A DNA stretch of 64,000 nucleotides from Paulinella micropora (GCA_009731375.1 BJOX01000326.1:157758-221757), one strand, 5' to 3'. Positions 1 through 9,704 are shown, counted from the stretch's first letter. Notes: generated by a model not told the origin, from the letters alone. Numbers and translations are program-made.

Positions 1-999
1 CTCTTACCATCGTTTTGCTTTGTCGTGGTCAAAATCACCTTTCAAAACATTACATCCTAAACTTTCAAGGTTCTTTTAAAGACTTCCTTCAGTGTGCTTA
101 GAAATGTCCCAGAATTTCATAATTTTGAATTCCATTGAAATAATCGCACCATTATTCATTATGGAGTGCTTTTTATCTTTCTTTTAATAAATTCTTTTTT
201 GTAGTGAGTAATGGTCAAATTTACTCCCGTTAAAAGCATTAACATATAATGTTGCTTTTGGTTTTCTTTTCGCTAAGTCTTCCGCATATTGAAAGATTAT
301 ATCAATGAGTTTTGAAATACAATCATCGCCAGCGACATATTTAAAACCAATATCTGCAATCGTATAACCCGCTATATATGGAGTATGAAGTTCGTCTGTA
401 TTTCTGTATGTTTCTAAATCATAATGAAAAATCTCATCTTGATTGTTATATTTCATTTCCTTGAAAGTTGTTAATAAACTATTAACTTGATCTTTCTTTT
501 TTCTTAGTTTCGCCATTGCATATGTAATTCTTTTATTATTACATTTGTGATGATTAAAATAAGTTTTAAAACAATCTTCACATCTCTTTTTGTTTCTTTT
601 TATGAAACTCATATAATGACCTTCATCCAAATAATAAAGGACATCGGCGAATATTAAAGGGTCTTCATAGTTTTTGAATGTCTGTTTGCTTGTCGCATCA
701 GTTAATTCAAAATACTTTCCTTCAATACAATATTTTTTTAAGACTTCAAATCCGACTGATAAAGGTATCGGAGTATTGGGTTCAAGTTTGAATTCTTGTC
801 TAATATCATTACACACTTTTTTATTAAGTTTTGATTTACCTTTCAAAGGTAGATTTAATATATCCTTAACAACATAGAAGAAACAATTATTATCCTTACT
901 CCTTGGAGTAATATGAATTCCTTCATCTGTTTTATGTTTCTTATCACTTCCTGAGAGATTACATCCTCCTCCGTCTTCCTGAATAAATTCGATCCTCAT
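1..999 (-). pseudogene. Protein-primed family B DNA polymerase, exonuclease part, disrupted
   Basis: The longest open stretch is 184-999. Near its end it shows an exonuclease I motif (DLET, preceded by HY) and an exonuclease II-like motif (NAFNGSKFDHY), as in protein-primed B polymerases of Polinton-like viruses, Polintons and linear plasmids. Upstream, 'NNCFFYVV' resembles the Cys-containing segment that often precedes the polymerase in these viruses. Below position 184 the homology continues in other frames ('IMNNGAIISMEF', 'LGCNVLKGDFDH', a typical segment between exonuclease and palm), so at least one frameshift near 185-190 and an in-frame TAA near 75 break the gene. The palm domain would lie beyond the left edge. 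The family assignment is by motif; the host virus group is inferred. The multiple lesions point to a dead endogenous copy. Confidence 0.75.
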
Positions 1000-1445
1000 A
1001 AATTGAATAAAGCGGTCCCATTAGCACTGGCATCTAAATTTTCCTCATTGTATTGATCAATGGAATTAAATAAATCTTCAATATCCTTTATCCTTATTGC
1101 GTTGAAAGTTTTCCATTTATAAAACTTTTCGTCATCAATATCAGTAATATAAGCAAATTTGACATGAATACTCGCATTCTCTGTCATACCTCTGCTTCTA
1201 ACATCTCTTACCGCTCTCATTATTGTAAAATCTATCTCATCCATATTATAGAAGTTAATATCAAGTTTTTTAAAGCGGTATGTGTATGAATTTAAGGCCC
1301 TATTTCGCGTTAGTCTTAACTCAGTAAGTTTTACCTCTCGCTTCTTCGCTTCCCGTGTCTTAGTTTCCCGCAAATGTGCCCTAGTCTTCAATAGTTCCCT
1401 CACATTTTCACTCAGTCTTTCTGACGATGGTAAGGGTGGTGGCAT
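996..1445 (-). CDS. N-terminal part of the viral polymerase gene, or a separate upstream ORF
   Basis: This 149-codon ORF is lysine/arginine rich at its N-terminus and ends in a TTATGAGG overlap (stop TGA inside the next ATG). It may be the 5' part of the polymerase gene split by a one-base frameshift, or a translationally coupled upstream gene. The segment 'FNAIRIKDIEDLFNSIDQY' is typical of the poorly conserved N-terminal region before protein-primed polymerases, but I recognise no named domain. It lies on the same strand and is as AT-rich as the other viral ORFs here. Confidence 0.5.
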   Translation of the reverse strand: MPPPLPSSERLSENVRELLKTRAHLRETKTREAKKREVKLTELRLTRNRALNSYTYRFKKLDINFYNMDEIDFTIMRAVRDVRSRGMTENASIHVKFAYITDIDDEKFYKWKTFNAIRIKDIEDLFNSIDQYNEENLDASANGTALFNL

Positions 1446-1542
1446 GTTTCTTATATCAATGTGGATATAAAAATAATAAAAAATAATAATAAATCATCTG
1501 TTATATATAAATATAATAATATTTTATCTTTTGAATAGAAAC

Positions 1543-1765
1543 TCATTTCAATGCCTCCTCCATTCTTTTCAACTTAAGTAATGCTTGCTTTACTTCTTCT
1601 GTTTTTTTCTTTCTTCTTTCCGCTATTAATGTTTTATTTTGGTTATAATACTCCATTGACTTCTGCCTGTGTCTTTCTGGATCTTTTTTGTATAGATTCT
1701 CTCGCCTTTCTCTGTAAGGCTTCCTTTTTCTCTTTTGGCGTTTTGTATATCGGTTTTCTACCCAT
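1543..1765 (-). pseudogene. Small basic viral protein, frameshifted
   Basis: It starts at an ATG at 1765 (MGRKPIYKTPKEKKEAL) and ends at a TGA at 1543. The length is one base more than a multiple of three. The first half reads in one frame and the second half ('KKDPERHRQKSMEYYNQNK') in another, so a single indel near 1700 splits it. The combination of an MGRK(P)xY start with repeated basic EYY-type helices is common in small proteins of large DNA viruses and Polinton-like viruses. Function unknown; probably a basic DNA-binding or coiled-coil protein. Confidence 0.5.
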
Positions 1766-1843
1766 GGTATATAATAGTAAAAAATAGTCTTTAATATATA
1801 AAATTAATAATTAAGGGATAGTAATTTCTATATGTTTCCCTAA

Positions 1844-2092
1844 TCATCCTCCATATACTTGTTTTCTTCCTTTAAACTTTAGAGCCTCTGCTAGTTGCTT
1901 ATTAATATATCCAAGTTGTTTTCCACTTTCTGTTTCAACCTTTATCGCATTTTTATCAAATTTATTTTCGGGTTCGTGTTGAATAAAAACTTTTTCTCCT
2001 CGCCCTATGGTCCTGAGATAAGAAATATTATCTTGTCTCCCATCAAATGAAACACCCACAACTTTCGTCGTTATTATATTATATATATACAT
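1844..2092 (-). CDS. Stand-alone HIRAN domain protein
   Basis: The 82-residue ORF is essentially one HIRAN domain. Visible features are 'VVGVSFDGRQDNI' near the N-terminus, 'VFIQHEPENKFDKNAIKVE' in the middle (the conserved EPxNxxDxNAI core) and 'LGYIN' followed by a helix. HIRAN domains bind 3' single-stranded DNA ends in HLTF-type helicases and also occur alone in phages and large DNA viruses. The ORF is complete with an ATG start and looks intact, unlike its neighbours. It lies between two broken viral genes on the same strand. Role in replication or repair is inferred from the family. Confidence 0.8.
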   Translation of the reverse strand: MYIYNIITTKVVGVSFDGRQDNISYLRTIGRGEKVFIQHEPENKFDKNAIKVETESGKQLGYINKQLAEALKFKGRKQVYGG

Positions 2093-2116
2093 AAATAATA
2101 TTTGTTTAAAATAAAA

Positions 2117-2597
2117 TTAATTATTTGTTGTTTTATTTTTGTAATATCTTTCTATGTCATCATTTCTATATGCTATACGAATTACTTTATGACCGCCTAA
2201 CATAATCTCCTCTTTCTCTGCGAAAAAGTCTCTATGAAAATCTGTTTTTTTTCGTGTGTGTGTGTGTGTGTGTGTGTGTGTATTTACCATATATTCCTAT
2301 CGTCTTTCCACAGACACACGTATATTTTTCTTTAATCTTTTGTTTTCTCCATTCTGACTTCTTTTGCTTGGTTAATTGTTTGTAATCCGTATTTTTATTA
2401 TCTTCTTCGTATTTTGATAATATTTCCTTTTCGTAAAGCTCTCTTGCTTGCTTTTCTGCTTCTTCCTTTGTCCTCTTTTTTCCAATGTAAATTATTTTTC
2501 TTTTTTGTTCGCCATTTTCTCTCCACCTTATAACGATTTCATTTTTTTGAATACATATTCCGCCTTTTGAAACTTTTCTGATTGTTCTCTCACTCAT
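2117..2597 (-). pseudogene. Viral zinc-finger protein interrupted by a (CA)n microsatellite
   Basis: It starts at an ATG at 2597 (MSERTIRKVSKGGICIQK). The first 90 residues look like a small DNA-binding domain with a beta-hairpin ('IVIRWRENGEQKRKIIYIG'), followed by a basic helix region and a finger start 'YTCVCGKTIGIYGKYTH'. At 2250-2283 a (TG)n/(CA)n tract encodes a run of Thr-His and shifts the frame, so the direct ORF stops at 2232. One frame over, the gene stays open to a TAA at 2117-2119 ('MLGGHKVIRIAYRNDD'). In viral relatives a C-x-C finger of this kind is usually closed by an H-x(3-5)-H, which the repeat has replaced. This is a viral gene damaged by microsatellite growth. Confidence 0.6.
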
Positions 2598-3494
2598 TCT
2601 ATATTATGACACTTGTAATTCTTTAAATGATAAATAAAGATATGTCATATGTTTTCTAAAAGTGTGCTATAGAAGGCTTGAAGATATTGATTAAGGTAAT
2701 ATAAGAACTAGTAAGAGAGAGCGAAAGGCGAAAGTGATAATGGACCTTTAATTGGTGGCACTATAGACGGCTAAAATGTTATCAAGTGGTTTTCGAGCGG
2801 GGATACGGAGAAACTAAAGAATTCTTTTCGTCTTTCCGTTCCCGACAATTTTTATTAAAAAAAAATTATGAAATATTTATGAAATACATATATATATATA
2901 TATAGAAATATATATATATAGATAAGTCTGCTATAGTAATACCTATAGTAGTGAAATTTATTGATTTTGATGCTTTGTATTGATTATCAACAGGAACCCT
3001 CAAAACCTAGAACGAAGGCTAGAATTTGATAAAATTCTCGCCGAGATCTAGGTTATCAACTACTTAAGGATCATACAGAAGCTGTCATTTTACTTATTCG
3101 CCTACAGAAGCTGTCAGACTGCTGTCATGACTTTCTCGTGAGAATGTTTGACACCAAACAGGTGATAGGAGCGATCGAGGTTTTCGATAGGTTTTCTTCC
3201 TGAAAAAACAAATTACGCTGGACGGGGTGGACTGGAAACGAATCACTGGCTGGGCCGGTACCCGAAATTTTCGTATGATTTCCATTTTTGCATTTATTTC
3301 CACGAAGTATCAGTCTGCAGGAAAAAATGATAGGTGAAGGGGGGGGGGGGGGGGGGGTTGGGGGGGGGNNNNNNNNNNAGGAATACTGTTTTTTCACTGT
3401 TCAGGAGCGACATGGTCCTTGGTACTTCTTGCGATGCTTTTTGGGCTTTGTTTGTCACGACGCCACAAGTATTTTGCATGGTAAGATGGCAGGT
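2598..3494. other. Spacer between the viral island and the first CACTA element
   Basis: No convincing gene. It contains an (AT)n tract near 2888-2925 and two short repeats of the word CAGAAGCTGTCA near 3068-3120. A poly-G run at 3339-3368 adjoins a 10-N gap (3369-3378). Short ORFs near 3094-3640 are shadows through the G run. Confidence 0.6.
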
Positions 3495-3523
3495 CACCAC
3501 CCGAAGTGCGAATATTGATTTTC
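3495..3523 (+). repeat. Left terminal inverted repeat of CACTA-1
   Basis: It begins CACCA and runs about 28 bases. It matches the reverse complement of 27051-27079 with two substitutions and one single-base indel. It is preceded by GGT (target duplication). Confidence 0.8.
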
Positions 3524-4680
3524 ATCAATATTTAAAAAAAAAATTGATTTTTCAATATTTAGTATTGATTCAAAATCAATATCTTTTTCCCAAAAAAAAA
3601 ATATTGATTTTGAAATCAATATTTCTAAAAAAAAAATATTGATTTTTTTATCGAAAATTTTTTATGAAACCAAGGCAAAAAAAAAAAGATTTTGCTCCAA
3701 TATAAATCTTTCACCATTATTGTCACTAGTTTTCAAGTATTTTCACGCGAAGTTAAAAAAAATTAATTAAAAAAATGCAATACTAATATTGATTTTATGC
3801 AATACTAATATTGATTTTAATACAATATTAATATTGAAAAACTACAATATTTATATTAAAATCAAGCAATATAAATATTGCATCTTTTCAATATAAATAT
3901 TGAATGTTCAAAAACAACTGCATGTGAGGGCCCGTCTGAAAAAATTGGAAATATGACAAAATTTCTTCCCGGGAAATGCTTGTTATGTTTCCAATCATTT
4001 CGTAAAATCACAAAAAAACAATATTAATATTGAAATTGATGCAATATTAATATTGCTAACAATCAATATTAACATTGAAATGTATGCATATTTATATTGC
4101 AAAAAAGTAATATTAAGAATATTAATATTGAAATGTATGCAATATATTAATATTGCAAAAAGGCAATATTAATATTGCAATAATTATATAACAACTGATG
4201 TGAGGGCCCGTCTGAAACAATTGGAAATATAACAAAATTTCTTCCCGGGAAATGATTGTTATGTTTCCAATCGTTTCGGACTGACATGTAAAATCGCAAA
4301 AAGCAATGTTAATATTGAAATTGATGCAATATTAATATTGCAAAAAAGCAATATTAATATTGCAATGTATGCAATATTAATATTGCCAAAAAGCAATATT
4401 AATATTGCAATAATTATATTGCTTATTTGCAATATTTATATTTAAAAAACTACAATTTATATTGTAAAACTGCATTATTTATATTGTATTGTATGCAATA
4501 TTAAGCAATATTAATATTGAAATGTATGCAATATTAATATTGCAAAAAGCAATATTAATATTGCAATAATTATATTGCTTATTTGCAATATTTATATTAA
4601 AAAACTACAATTTATATTGTAAAACTGCATTATTTATATTGCATAATTTTAACATTAATATTGTACTTTTTCAATATGTA
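3520..4680. repeat. Left subterminal dyad array, AATATT family
   Basis: Dense AATATT dyads such as CAATATTAATATTG, CAATATAAATATTG and (outermost) TCAATATTTAAA/AAATTGATTTT forms. Two diverged copies of a unit containing 'GAGGGCCCGTCTGAAA' and 'TTCTTCCCGGGAAATG' lie near 3926-3990 and 4201-4280. No gene. This is the position where CACTA transposase-binding repeats normally sit. Confidence 0.75.
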
Positions 4681-4688
4681 TATTGATT

Positions 4689-5502
4689 TCATTCACGAAG
4701 GGATAGGACAGGTTCTTCTTCTTCTTCTTCTTCTTCTTCTTCTTCTTGTTTTTCTTCTTGTTTTTCTTCTTCTTCTTCTTCTTCTTCTTCTTCTTGTTCT
4801 TCTTCTTCTTCTTTTTCTTCTTCTTCACCTCGTGCGGGTCCTCCTCTTACTTGCTCTTTTTTTTCTTCCTCTTCGTCTGTGTCGTCTAAATCTACAACTT
4901 CCAATTGCGCATGCTGCTGTGGTTGTTGCGGTTGTCCTTGTTGATGTTGCTGATGTTGATGTTCTTCCTCTTCGTCTGTTTCCTCTAAATCTACAACTTG
5001 CAACTGCTGCTGTTCTTGGTGTTGTTGTTGTTGTCCTTGTTGTTGCTGTGGTTGCTGCGGTTGTCGTTGTTGCTGCTGTGGTTGTTGCGGTTGTCGTTGT
5101 TGATGTTGCTGATGTTGTTGCTGTTGTTGCTGCAGGCTGTGTGGTAAGTACTGGATCTGATCCACCTGTATGAAAAACCATCGCCGCGCTTGCAACGGAA
5201 CTGGTGCCACCATGCACGGCTCTTTCAAGTAGCACAGCGGCAGGAATGTCAAAGTTGGCTTTTGCAAACTTGAGTCACAGATAGATATCAAACGCTCGTT
5301 TTCGTATGGGATTGTCTGAAAAAGTTGTACTCTTGCCAAGTCAACAAAACTCTGAGACAGCGCTGAATCAAATGATAAACAAACGTAGTATTCCACGCAC
5401 GCGGCATACGGTCGTTCATTACCGACAAAAAAGAAATTGTGAGTAGCATCTTCGAAAATGCTTTCAAACTTTTCCCATCAAAAGTCAGGAAGCTGCTGCC
5501 GC
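4689..5502 (-). CDS. TNP2-like transposase, C-terminal exon with poly-Gln and poly-Glu tail
   Basis: Last exon of the CACTA-1 transposase. An acceptor (TTGCAG) lies at about 5503. The conserved-looking part spans about 5130-5460 and includes 'FLPLCYLKEPCMVAPVPL' followed by RWFFIQVDQ, matching the C-terminal region of TNP2 proteins (a V-P-L segment before a hydrophobic RWFF strand). The tail consists of CAG/CAA-coded Gln runs, a repeated acidic 'VVDLEETDEEEE' block and a GAA-coded Glu run, ending at a stop at 4689. The frame that extends best upstream of 5400 contains an in-frame TGA near 5475, so the exon start is uncertain. The microsatellite tail is unusual for a transposase. Confidence 0.55.
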
Positions 5503-5515
5503 CTGCAACAGTTTA

Positions 5516-5790
5516 GTCAATATTTATATTACAGAAAAGCAATATAAATACTGAAATCTGTGCAATATTTATATTGCTTTTTTAGCAATATAAATATTGA
5601 GATTAAGTGAATATTTATATTTCAAAAAAGCCATATAAGTATTGACATTTAGTCAATATTTATATTACAAACAAGCAATATTAATATTGCAACATCTTCA
5701 ATATTTACATTGCAGTGAATCAATATAAATATTGAAATTCAATCAATATTTATATTGTATAAAAGCAACATAAATATTGAAGTTTAGTAA
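5516..5790. repeat. AATATT dyads in a transposase intron
   Basis: About a dozen CAATATAAATATTG-type dyads separated by 8-12 bases lie between two transposase exons. Confidence 0.7.
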
Positions 5791-5840
5791 AAAGCAACAT
5801 AAGCAACATACATATGGAGAAAAGCGGGCAACAAAAATTA

Positions 5841-6413
5841 TCAGCAATGAGCTGTTTCCACCTGCAAACAGTTGTCCTCGTGCATTTGTGATACAAGACA
5901 TCTGCACTCCTTTGATGCAGACTTTCCTGCACAGCAGCATCTCTTCTTTCTCAAAATGCGGCTGCGCAGACAGATGCTGCATTGCGGAATTTTTTCCCAG
6001 CAGGATGCGACAAATCGTACCGCCTCCGCGCTTTCCTTAGGTTTCAGAAATGTTTTCTTCCTGGGCCAAATCATTTCGTATCTAGTCTGTGCAAAGTTTA
6101 CATCTCTCCCTCCGTAGGATCGGGCGATCTCCAGGTCAGCAAAGACTCTCTTTTCTTTGATATCATTTCTAGCTTCTCCCAGAGCCGAAAAGGACGTTAC
6201 TGCCTTTTGCTGCCAACGCTTTATGAAAGTCTTCTCTGGCTCGTTGGAGGTGCACTTGCTTTTTACTTTCTCCTCCTTCACGCTCTAAATCAAAAGCAGC
6301 CACGTCAGGCAGTGGGCCCCACTTAGCCATCTGTTTGATTACTTTGCAGGCAAACTGATGCAGCCAGTACGTATGTTCCGTCTTGGGTATACCATGTGCA
6401 ATTTCCACCACCT
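5841..6413 (-). CDS. TNP2-like transposase exon(s), distal catalytic-domain region
   Basis: An acceptor TTTTGGTAG at about 6414 is followed by the frame VVEIAHGIPKTEHTYWLHQF and then 'KWGPLPDVAAFDLER'. This matches the TNP2 segment in which a His-containing helix is followed by G-x-L-x(3)-SAFxFE. Near 6290 the coding signal passes to the neighbouring frame, which stays open from 6281 to 5841 (cysteine- and lysine-rich). So either a small intron or a frameshift lies here. Role: part of the transposase. Exact exon ends are not resolved. Confidence 0.5.
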
Positions 6414-6439
6414 ACCAAAATAACAAATGATATCATTAC

Positions 6440-7030
6440 TGGATCAATATACCAAAAGCAATATACAAAAAATGTCAATATTTATGTTTCAAAATTGCAA
6501 AACAAGTATTGAAATATTGTCAATATTTGTATTTCGAAACAGCAATATTAAAATTAACATTTGGGCAAAAAAGCAATATTAATATTGAAATGTATGCAAT
6601 ATTAATACAAAAAGCAATGTTAATATTGAAATTATGCAATATTAATATTGCAAAAAAGCAATATTAATATTGAAATCGTGCAATATTAATATTGCAAAAA
6701 GGCAATATTAATATTGAAATTGATGCAATATTAATATTGCCAAAAAGCAATATTAACATTGAAATTGATGCAATATTGATAGACCGATCGATGGAAGATC
6801 CTGTATGTACGAGAGATTTCTTCCCAATCAACAGAGATCGTACATACATGATCTTCCTATCCCAAATATTTGCTGAGGCATGCTTTGACGCTCGTCAGTT
6901 GGGAGCATCGACAGATGACGAGCGTCAAAAGATCAAGATATTGCAAAAAGCAATATTAACATTGAAATTATGCCAATATTAATATTGCAAAAAAGCAATA
7001 TTAACATTGAAATTGATGCAATATTGATAG
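6440..7030. repeat. AATATT dyad array with two hairpin units
   Basis: Alternating CAATATTAATATTG dyads and spacers (CAAAAAAG, AAATTGATG) are interrupted by two related hairpin units (separate entries). Noncoding; it lies in a transposase intron. Confidence 0.7.
6793..6857. repeat. Hairpin unit, copy 1
   Basis: Arms GGAAGATC..GTATGTACG and CGTACATAC..GATCTTCC flank a loop holding AGATTTCTTCCC. A second, slightly diverged copy lies at 7041-7105. The word GTACGAGAGATTTCTTCCC also occurs in an exon of the plus-strand gene at about 14717. Confidence 0.7.
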
Positions 7031-7040
7031 ACCGGTCGAT

Positions 7041-7105
7041 GGAAGATCCTGTATGTAGGAGAGATTTCTTCCCAATCAACAGAGATCGTAAGTACATGAT
7101 CTTCC
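7041..7105. repeat. Hairpin unit, copy 2
   Basis: Diverged duplicate of 6793-6857, also preceded by the words GCAATATTGATAGACC and TCGATGG. It overlaps the end of the downstream transposase ORF, so the true splice donor of that exon must lie above it. Confidence 0.65.
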
Positions 7106-7914
7106 GATCCCGAGCGCATGTTGGGAGCATCGACAGATGGCGGGCGTGAAAAGATCAAGGTGGAGCTCCACGACTTTGCCTTGATCTTTTCTACGCAACA
7201 GAGGGTAAATTACAACGTACAAGGTAACCTGCTCGGTGAAGAAATGCCCAATCTTTTCCTTAACGTCGGCCGGAAGTGTGCGCCTCATGCAGAGACGTGC
7301 CACCAGAAATGTTCTTTTTATAGTCGCAAGTCGTGTTGCCTTGATATCGTCAATGCAGTCGAAAATCCACGGGCAGTACTTGAAAAAAATGCTTGCGTCC
7401 GCAGATTTAAATGATCCAAAGTTACCATAGGGTGACCCTGTACCCTTCATACCTCTCGGAGCCATTATACTTATAAACCTGTTGCAAACTTCGTACCTGG
7501 CGGCTGCATCCAAACCCAGCTCTTGATAGTCGATCAGAGCCTGCTCAACCAACTTTGTGTCCTGGTCGTGCTTCTGCTTGGCTTCGCGCATTGCTGTTTG
7601 ATATTCCTGGAAGTCTTCTCCTGCTTGCTGCTTCCGTATATGGAAACGTGGTAACGGCTTCACCTTGTGTTCTTTACTCTTTTGGTTGTTGGTTTCTGCC
7701 TGTGTTTGCTGCCAAGTCATTCGGATGCAATGCTGGAACAGGTTCCAAATAAGGTGCATTAGGTCCAGGAAGAAATCACGTGCTACATCGAAACCAGGAA
7801 CACCACTTAAAGCGGCAAGGTACTTCACACCTTTGATGTGCTTTGCCTTCTGATCTTCAAGCAGGTTGGCGTTCATGGCTTCTCCGCGTCGGCCGTATCG
7901 ACGTACCTCTCATG
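7076..7914 (-). CDS. TNP2-like transposase, core exon
   Basis: The key part of the transposase. Reading 5' to 3' on the minus strand: 'RYGRRGEAMNANLLEDQ', then 'IKGVKYLAALSGVPGFDVAR' followed by DFFLDLMHLIWN, which corresponds to the hallmark G-V-K-x-L-S-P-L-x-x-L-P-x-F-D ... D-x-M-H motif of TNP2 (En/Spm) transposases. Further on, 'FGSFKSADASIFFKYCPW' matches the TNP2 block in which K-S-A-(D/E) precedes a Y-x-P strand, and 'HFFTEQVTLY' matches the F-V-x-x-F-x-x-L-Y helix. The last roughly 40 codons of the ORF run into repeat DNA and are probably intron. The direction is opposite to the other genes in the element, as is common for two-gene CACTA elements. Confidence 0.75.
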
Positions 7915-7929
7915 GTTTTTGTACCTACC

Positions 7930-8275
7930 ATGGGCAATACTTATATTGATTTTTGACAATCGTTACATTGATATTTGGGAATCTTTACATTGATATTTGG
8001 CAATATTTATATTGGTATTATGCAATATCTATATTGGTATTCTGCAACATTTATATAGATATTTGGCAATATTTACATTGATATTTGGCAATATTTACAT
8101 TGATATTTAGCATTATTTATATTGGTATTCCGCAATATTTATATTGGTATTTGGCAATATTTACATTGGTACCATGCAATATGTATATTGATACTTGGCA
8201 ATCTTTATATTGATATTTGGCAATATTGGCATTGATATTTGGCAATATTTATATTGGTCCTCCAATCAGCGAACA
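7930..8275. repeat. AATATT-related array, GGCAATATTTATATTGATATTT form
   Basis: About fourteen repeats of about 24 bases built on TTGGCAATATTTATATTGATA. A variant of the dyad differing in its spacer from the 24.9-26.8 kb array. It fills the intron between transposase exons. Confidence 0.75.
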
Positions 8276-8278
8276 GTA

Positions 8279-8515
8279 TCAATATACATATTGCACCGGT
8301 CCCCCAATCAGCGAACCTATCATGCGCTCTCTTCTCACTGATGGTGAAGCCACGTTGAAGATAGTATTCAACCAAACCGACCGGGCAATGCCAAATTTTC
8401 CGTGATTTAATGGCAGGCCATCGCCTCCGACCAAAATTGGAATGGAGACGAGGCCGGGTATTGAGTCCTGTTCCATCTTTTCGCGAAAGCGAGGCGAGCA
8501 CTTAATGCAACACAT
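8279..8515 (-). CDS. TNP2-like transposase exon with the DG(L/V)P motif
   Basis: The frame contains 'QDSIPGLVSIPILVGGDGLP' followed by 'LNHGKFGIARSVWLNTIFNV' and 'RRERMIGSLIGGP'. In TNP2 proteins the stretch 'D-G-x-P-x-x-x-S-x-x-S-x-W-P-I ... N-E-L-P ... R ... G-L-W-F-G' starts the catalytic region and usually supplies the first acidic residue. Here the pattern is kept though diverged. A likely donor is ACCG|GTGCAA at about 8297, so the last few codons are probably intron. A possible very short intron (or frameshift) separates it from the next upstream segment. Confidence 0.65.
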   Translation of the reverse strand: MCCIKCSPRFREKMEQDSIPGLVSIPILVGGDGLPLNHGKFGIARSVWLNTIFNVASPSVRRERMIGSLIGGPVQYVY

Positions 8516-8716
8516 GCTGCCAGGGGACGACGCATGTATGACCTACCGTCGCATCGTATATGTTCTGCCACGTAACTGTAGACAAGAATTCTCGGAAAAC
8601 AGTGCGTAATTCGACCGAATAAACCTTTTCGGCCCTCAAAGGATGTCCCACTTGACAATTCACCGCAGCAATGTTTACAGGAGTCAAGCTGCAGTCCCTG
8701 GAGCACCTATCACCCG
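8516..8716 (-). CDS. TNP2-like transposase exon, zinc-binding and dimer region
   Basis: It begins near an acceptor at about 8707-8716. One frame gives 'LDSCKHCCGELSSGTS', a C-x2-C pair as in the Y-C-x-x-C region of TNP2. The adjacent frame then gives 'AEKVYSVELRTVFREFLS' and 'WQNIYDATVG', which fits the F-x-x-x-P-L-x-x-Q-L-R-x-L-F helix that follows. The change of frame near 8640 implies a one-base lesion. Confidence 0.5.
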
Positions 8717-8717
8717 G

Positions 8718-8995
8718 ATGCAAAATATTAATATTGCAAAAAAGCAATATTAATATTGAAATGTATGCAACATTAATATTGCACAAAAGCAATATTAGTA
8801 TTGAGATGTATGCAATATTAATATTACAAAAAAGCAATATTAACATTGAAATGTTTGCAGTATTAATATTGCAAAAAAGCAATATTAATATTGAAATCTG
8901 ATGCAGTATTGATATTGCAAGAAGTCAATATAAATATTGCAAAAAAGCAATATAAAGATTGATATTTAGTCAAAATTTATATTGAACGTAGCAAT
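8718..8995. repeat. AATATT dyad array in a transposase intron
   Basis: Alternating CAATATTAATATTG dyads with CAAAAAAG and AAATGTATG spacers, grading into CAATATAAATATTG at its distal end. No coding signal. Confidence 0.7.
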
Positions 8996-9026
8996 ATTTC
9001 TATATATGGAGACAGAGCGAAACAGG

Positions 9027-9704
9027 TTATCTGTGATAGGTAGTAAGCTGAGGAAGAGATGGTTGAATGAGGTTCATCAGCTTATACCACGTGCTGGCTT
9101 GGAAATCGGGAAGGACGAACTGACAAAGAAAATTATAAAATACTTCCATCAGCGCGTAGGGTGCACGGTGAGCTGTCATGATCTCCACCAAAGCTACTGC
9201 TACATGCGCGATTGTGGCTTGTTGGGAATTTACAGCCCATCCTTGCAGAAAAGGTTTTTTCAAGATATCAACGATTTCAGCTTTTGTCCTGAAATTCCCG
9301 GGCCTGCCTTTTTCAGAGTCACTGGAAGGCGGGGAACGTGCTTCATCCTCTGAGTCACTACTCGAAGGCGATTCAGACGAACATGAGCTTGACAGTGAAC
9401 TCGAAACAGATGCAGAAGAAGAAGAAGAAGAAGAAGAAGAAGAAGAAGAAGAAGAAGAAGAAGAAGAAGAAGAAGAAGAAGAAGGAAGAAGAAGAAGAAG
9501 AAGAAGAAGAAGAAGAAGAAGAAGAAGAAGAAGAAGAAGAAGAAGAAGAAGAAGAAGAATTTGAAGAGGTTCTGAATAGACTAAGTCTAGCACGCTTGGG
9601 ATGTGGACCTCTCCCTTCGTTGCCCTGCCGTCCCTGCCGCTGCCTCGGCTGCAACGCACCGACACAGAAACCAAATTTGTTGATATGCTTGTTCCTGGAA
9701 ACAT
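9027..9704 (-). CDS. TNP2-like transposase, N-terminal exon
   Basis: ATG at 9704. The first 50 residues are unremarkable. A (CTT/TTC)n tract (about 9415-9560) then encodes a Leu run that slips into a Ser run. An acidic Ser-rich segment follows ('ESPSSSDSEDEARSPPSSDS'), and then the helical block 'ATIAHVAVALVEIMTAHRAP' plus 'LPDFQASTWYKLMNLI', which matches the N-terminal TNP2 helix region (L-L-x-x-A-x-x-x-H-x-L-T ... L-P ... S-x-Y-K-x-K-K). Acidic Ser/Asp/Glu tracts before this block are common in animal and protist TNP2 proteins. The splice donor is not identified. Confidence 0.65.
   Translation of the reverse strand: MFPGTSISTNLVSVSVRCSRGSGRDGRATKGEVHIPSVLDLVYSEPLQILLLLLLLLLLLLLLLLLLLLLLLLPSSSSSSSSSSSSSSSSSSSSSSSASVSSSLSSSCSSESPSSSDSEDEARSPPSSDSEKGRPGNFRTKAEIVDILKKPFLQGWAVNSQQATIAHVAVALVEIMTAHRAPYALMEVFYNFLCQFVLPDFQASTWYKLMNLIQPSLPQLTTYHR

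Noticed and set aside
1581-1787. Plus-strand 68-codon hydrophobic ORF
   Set aside because: Antisense of the frameshifted basic viral gene, which fits its neighbours in strand and composition.
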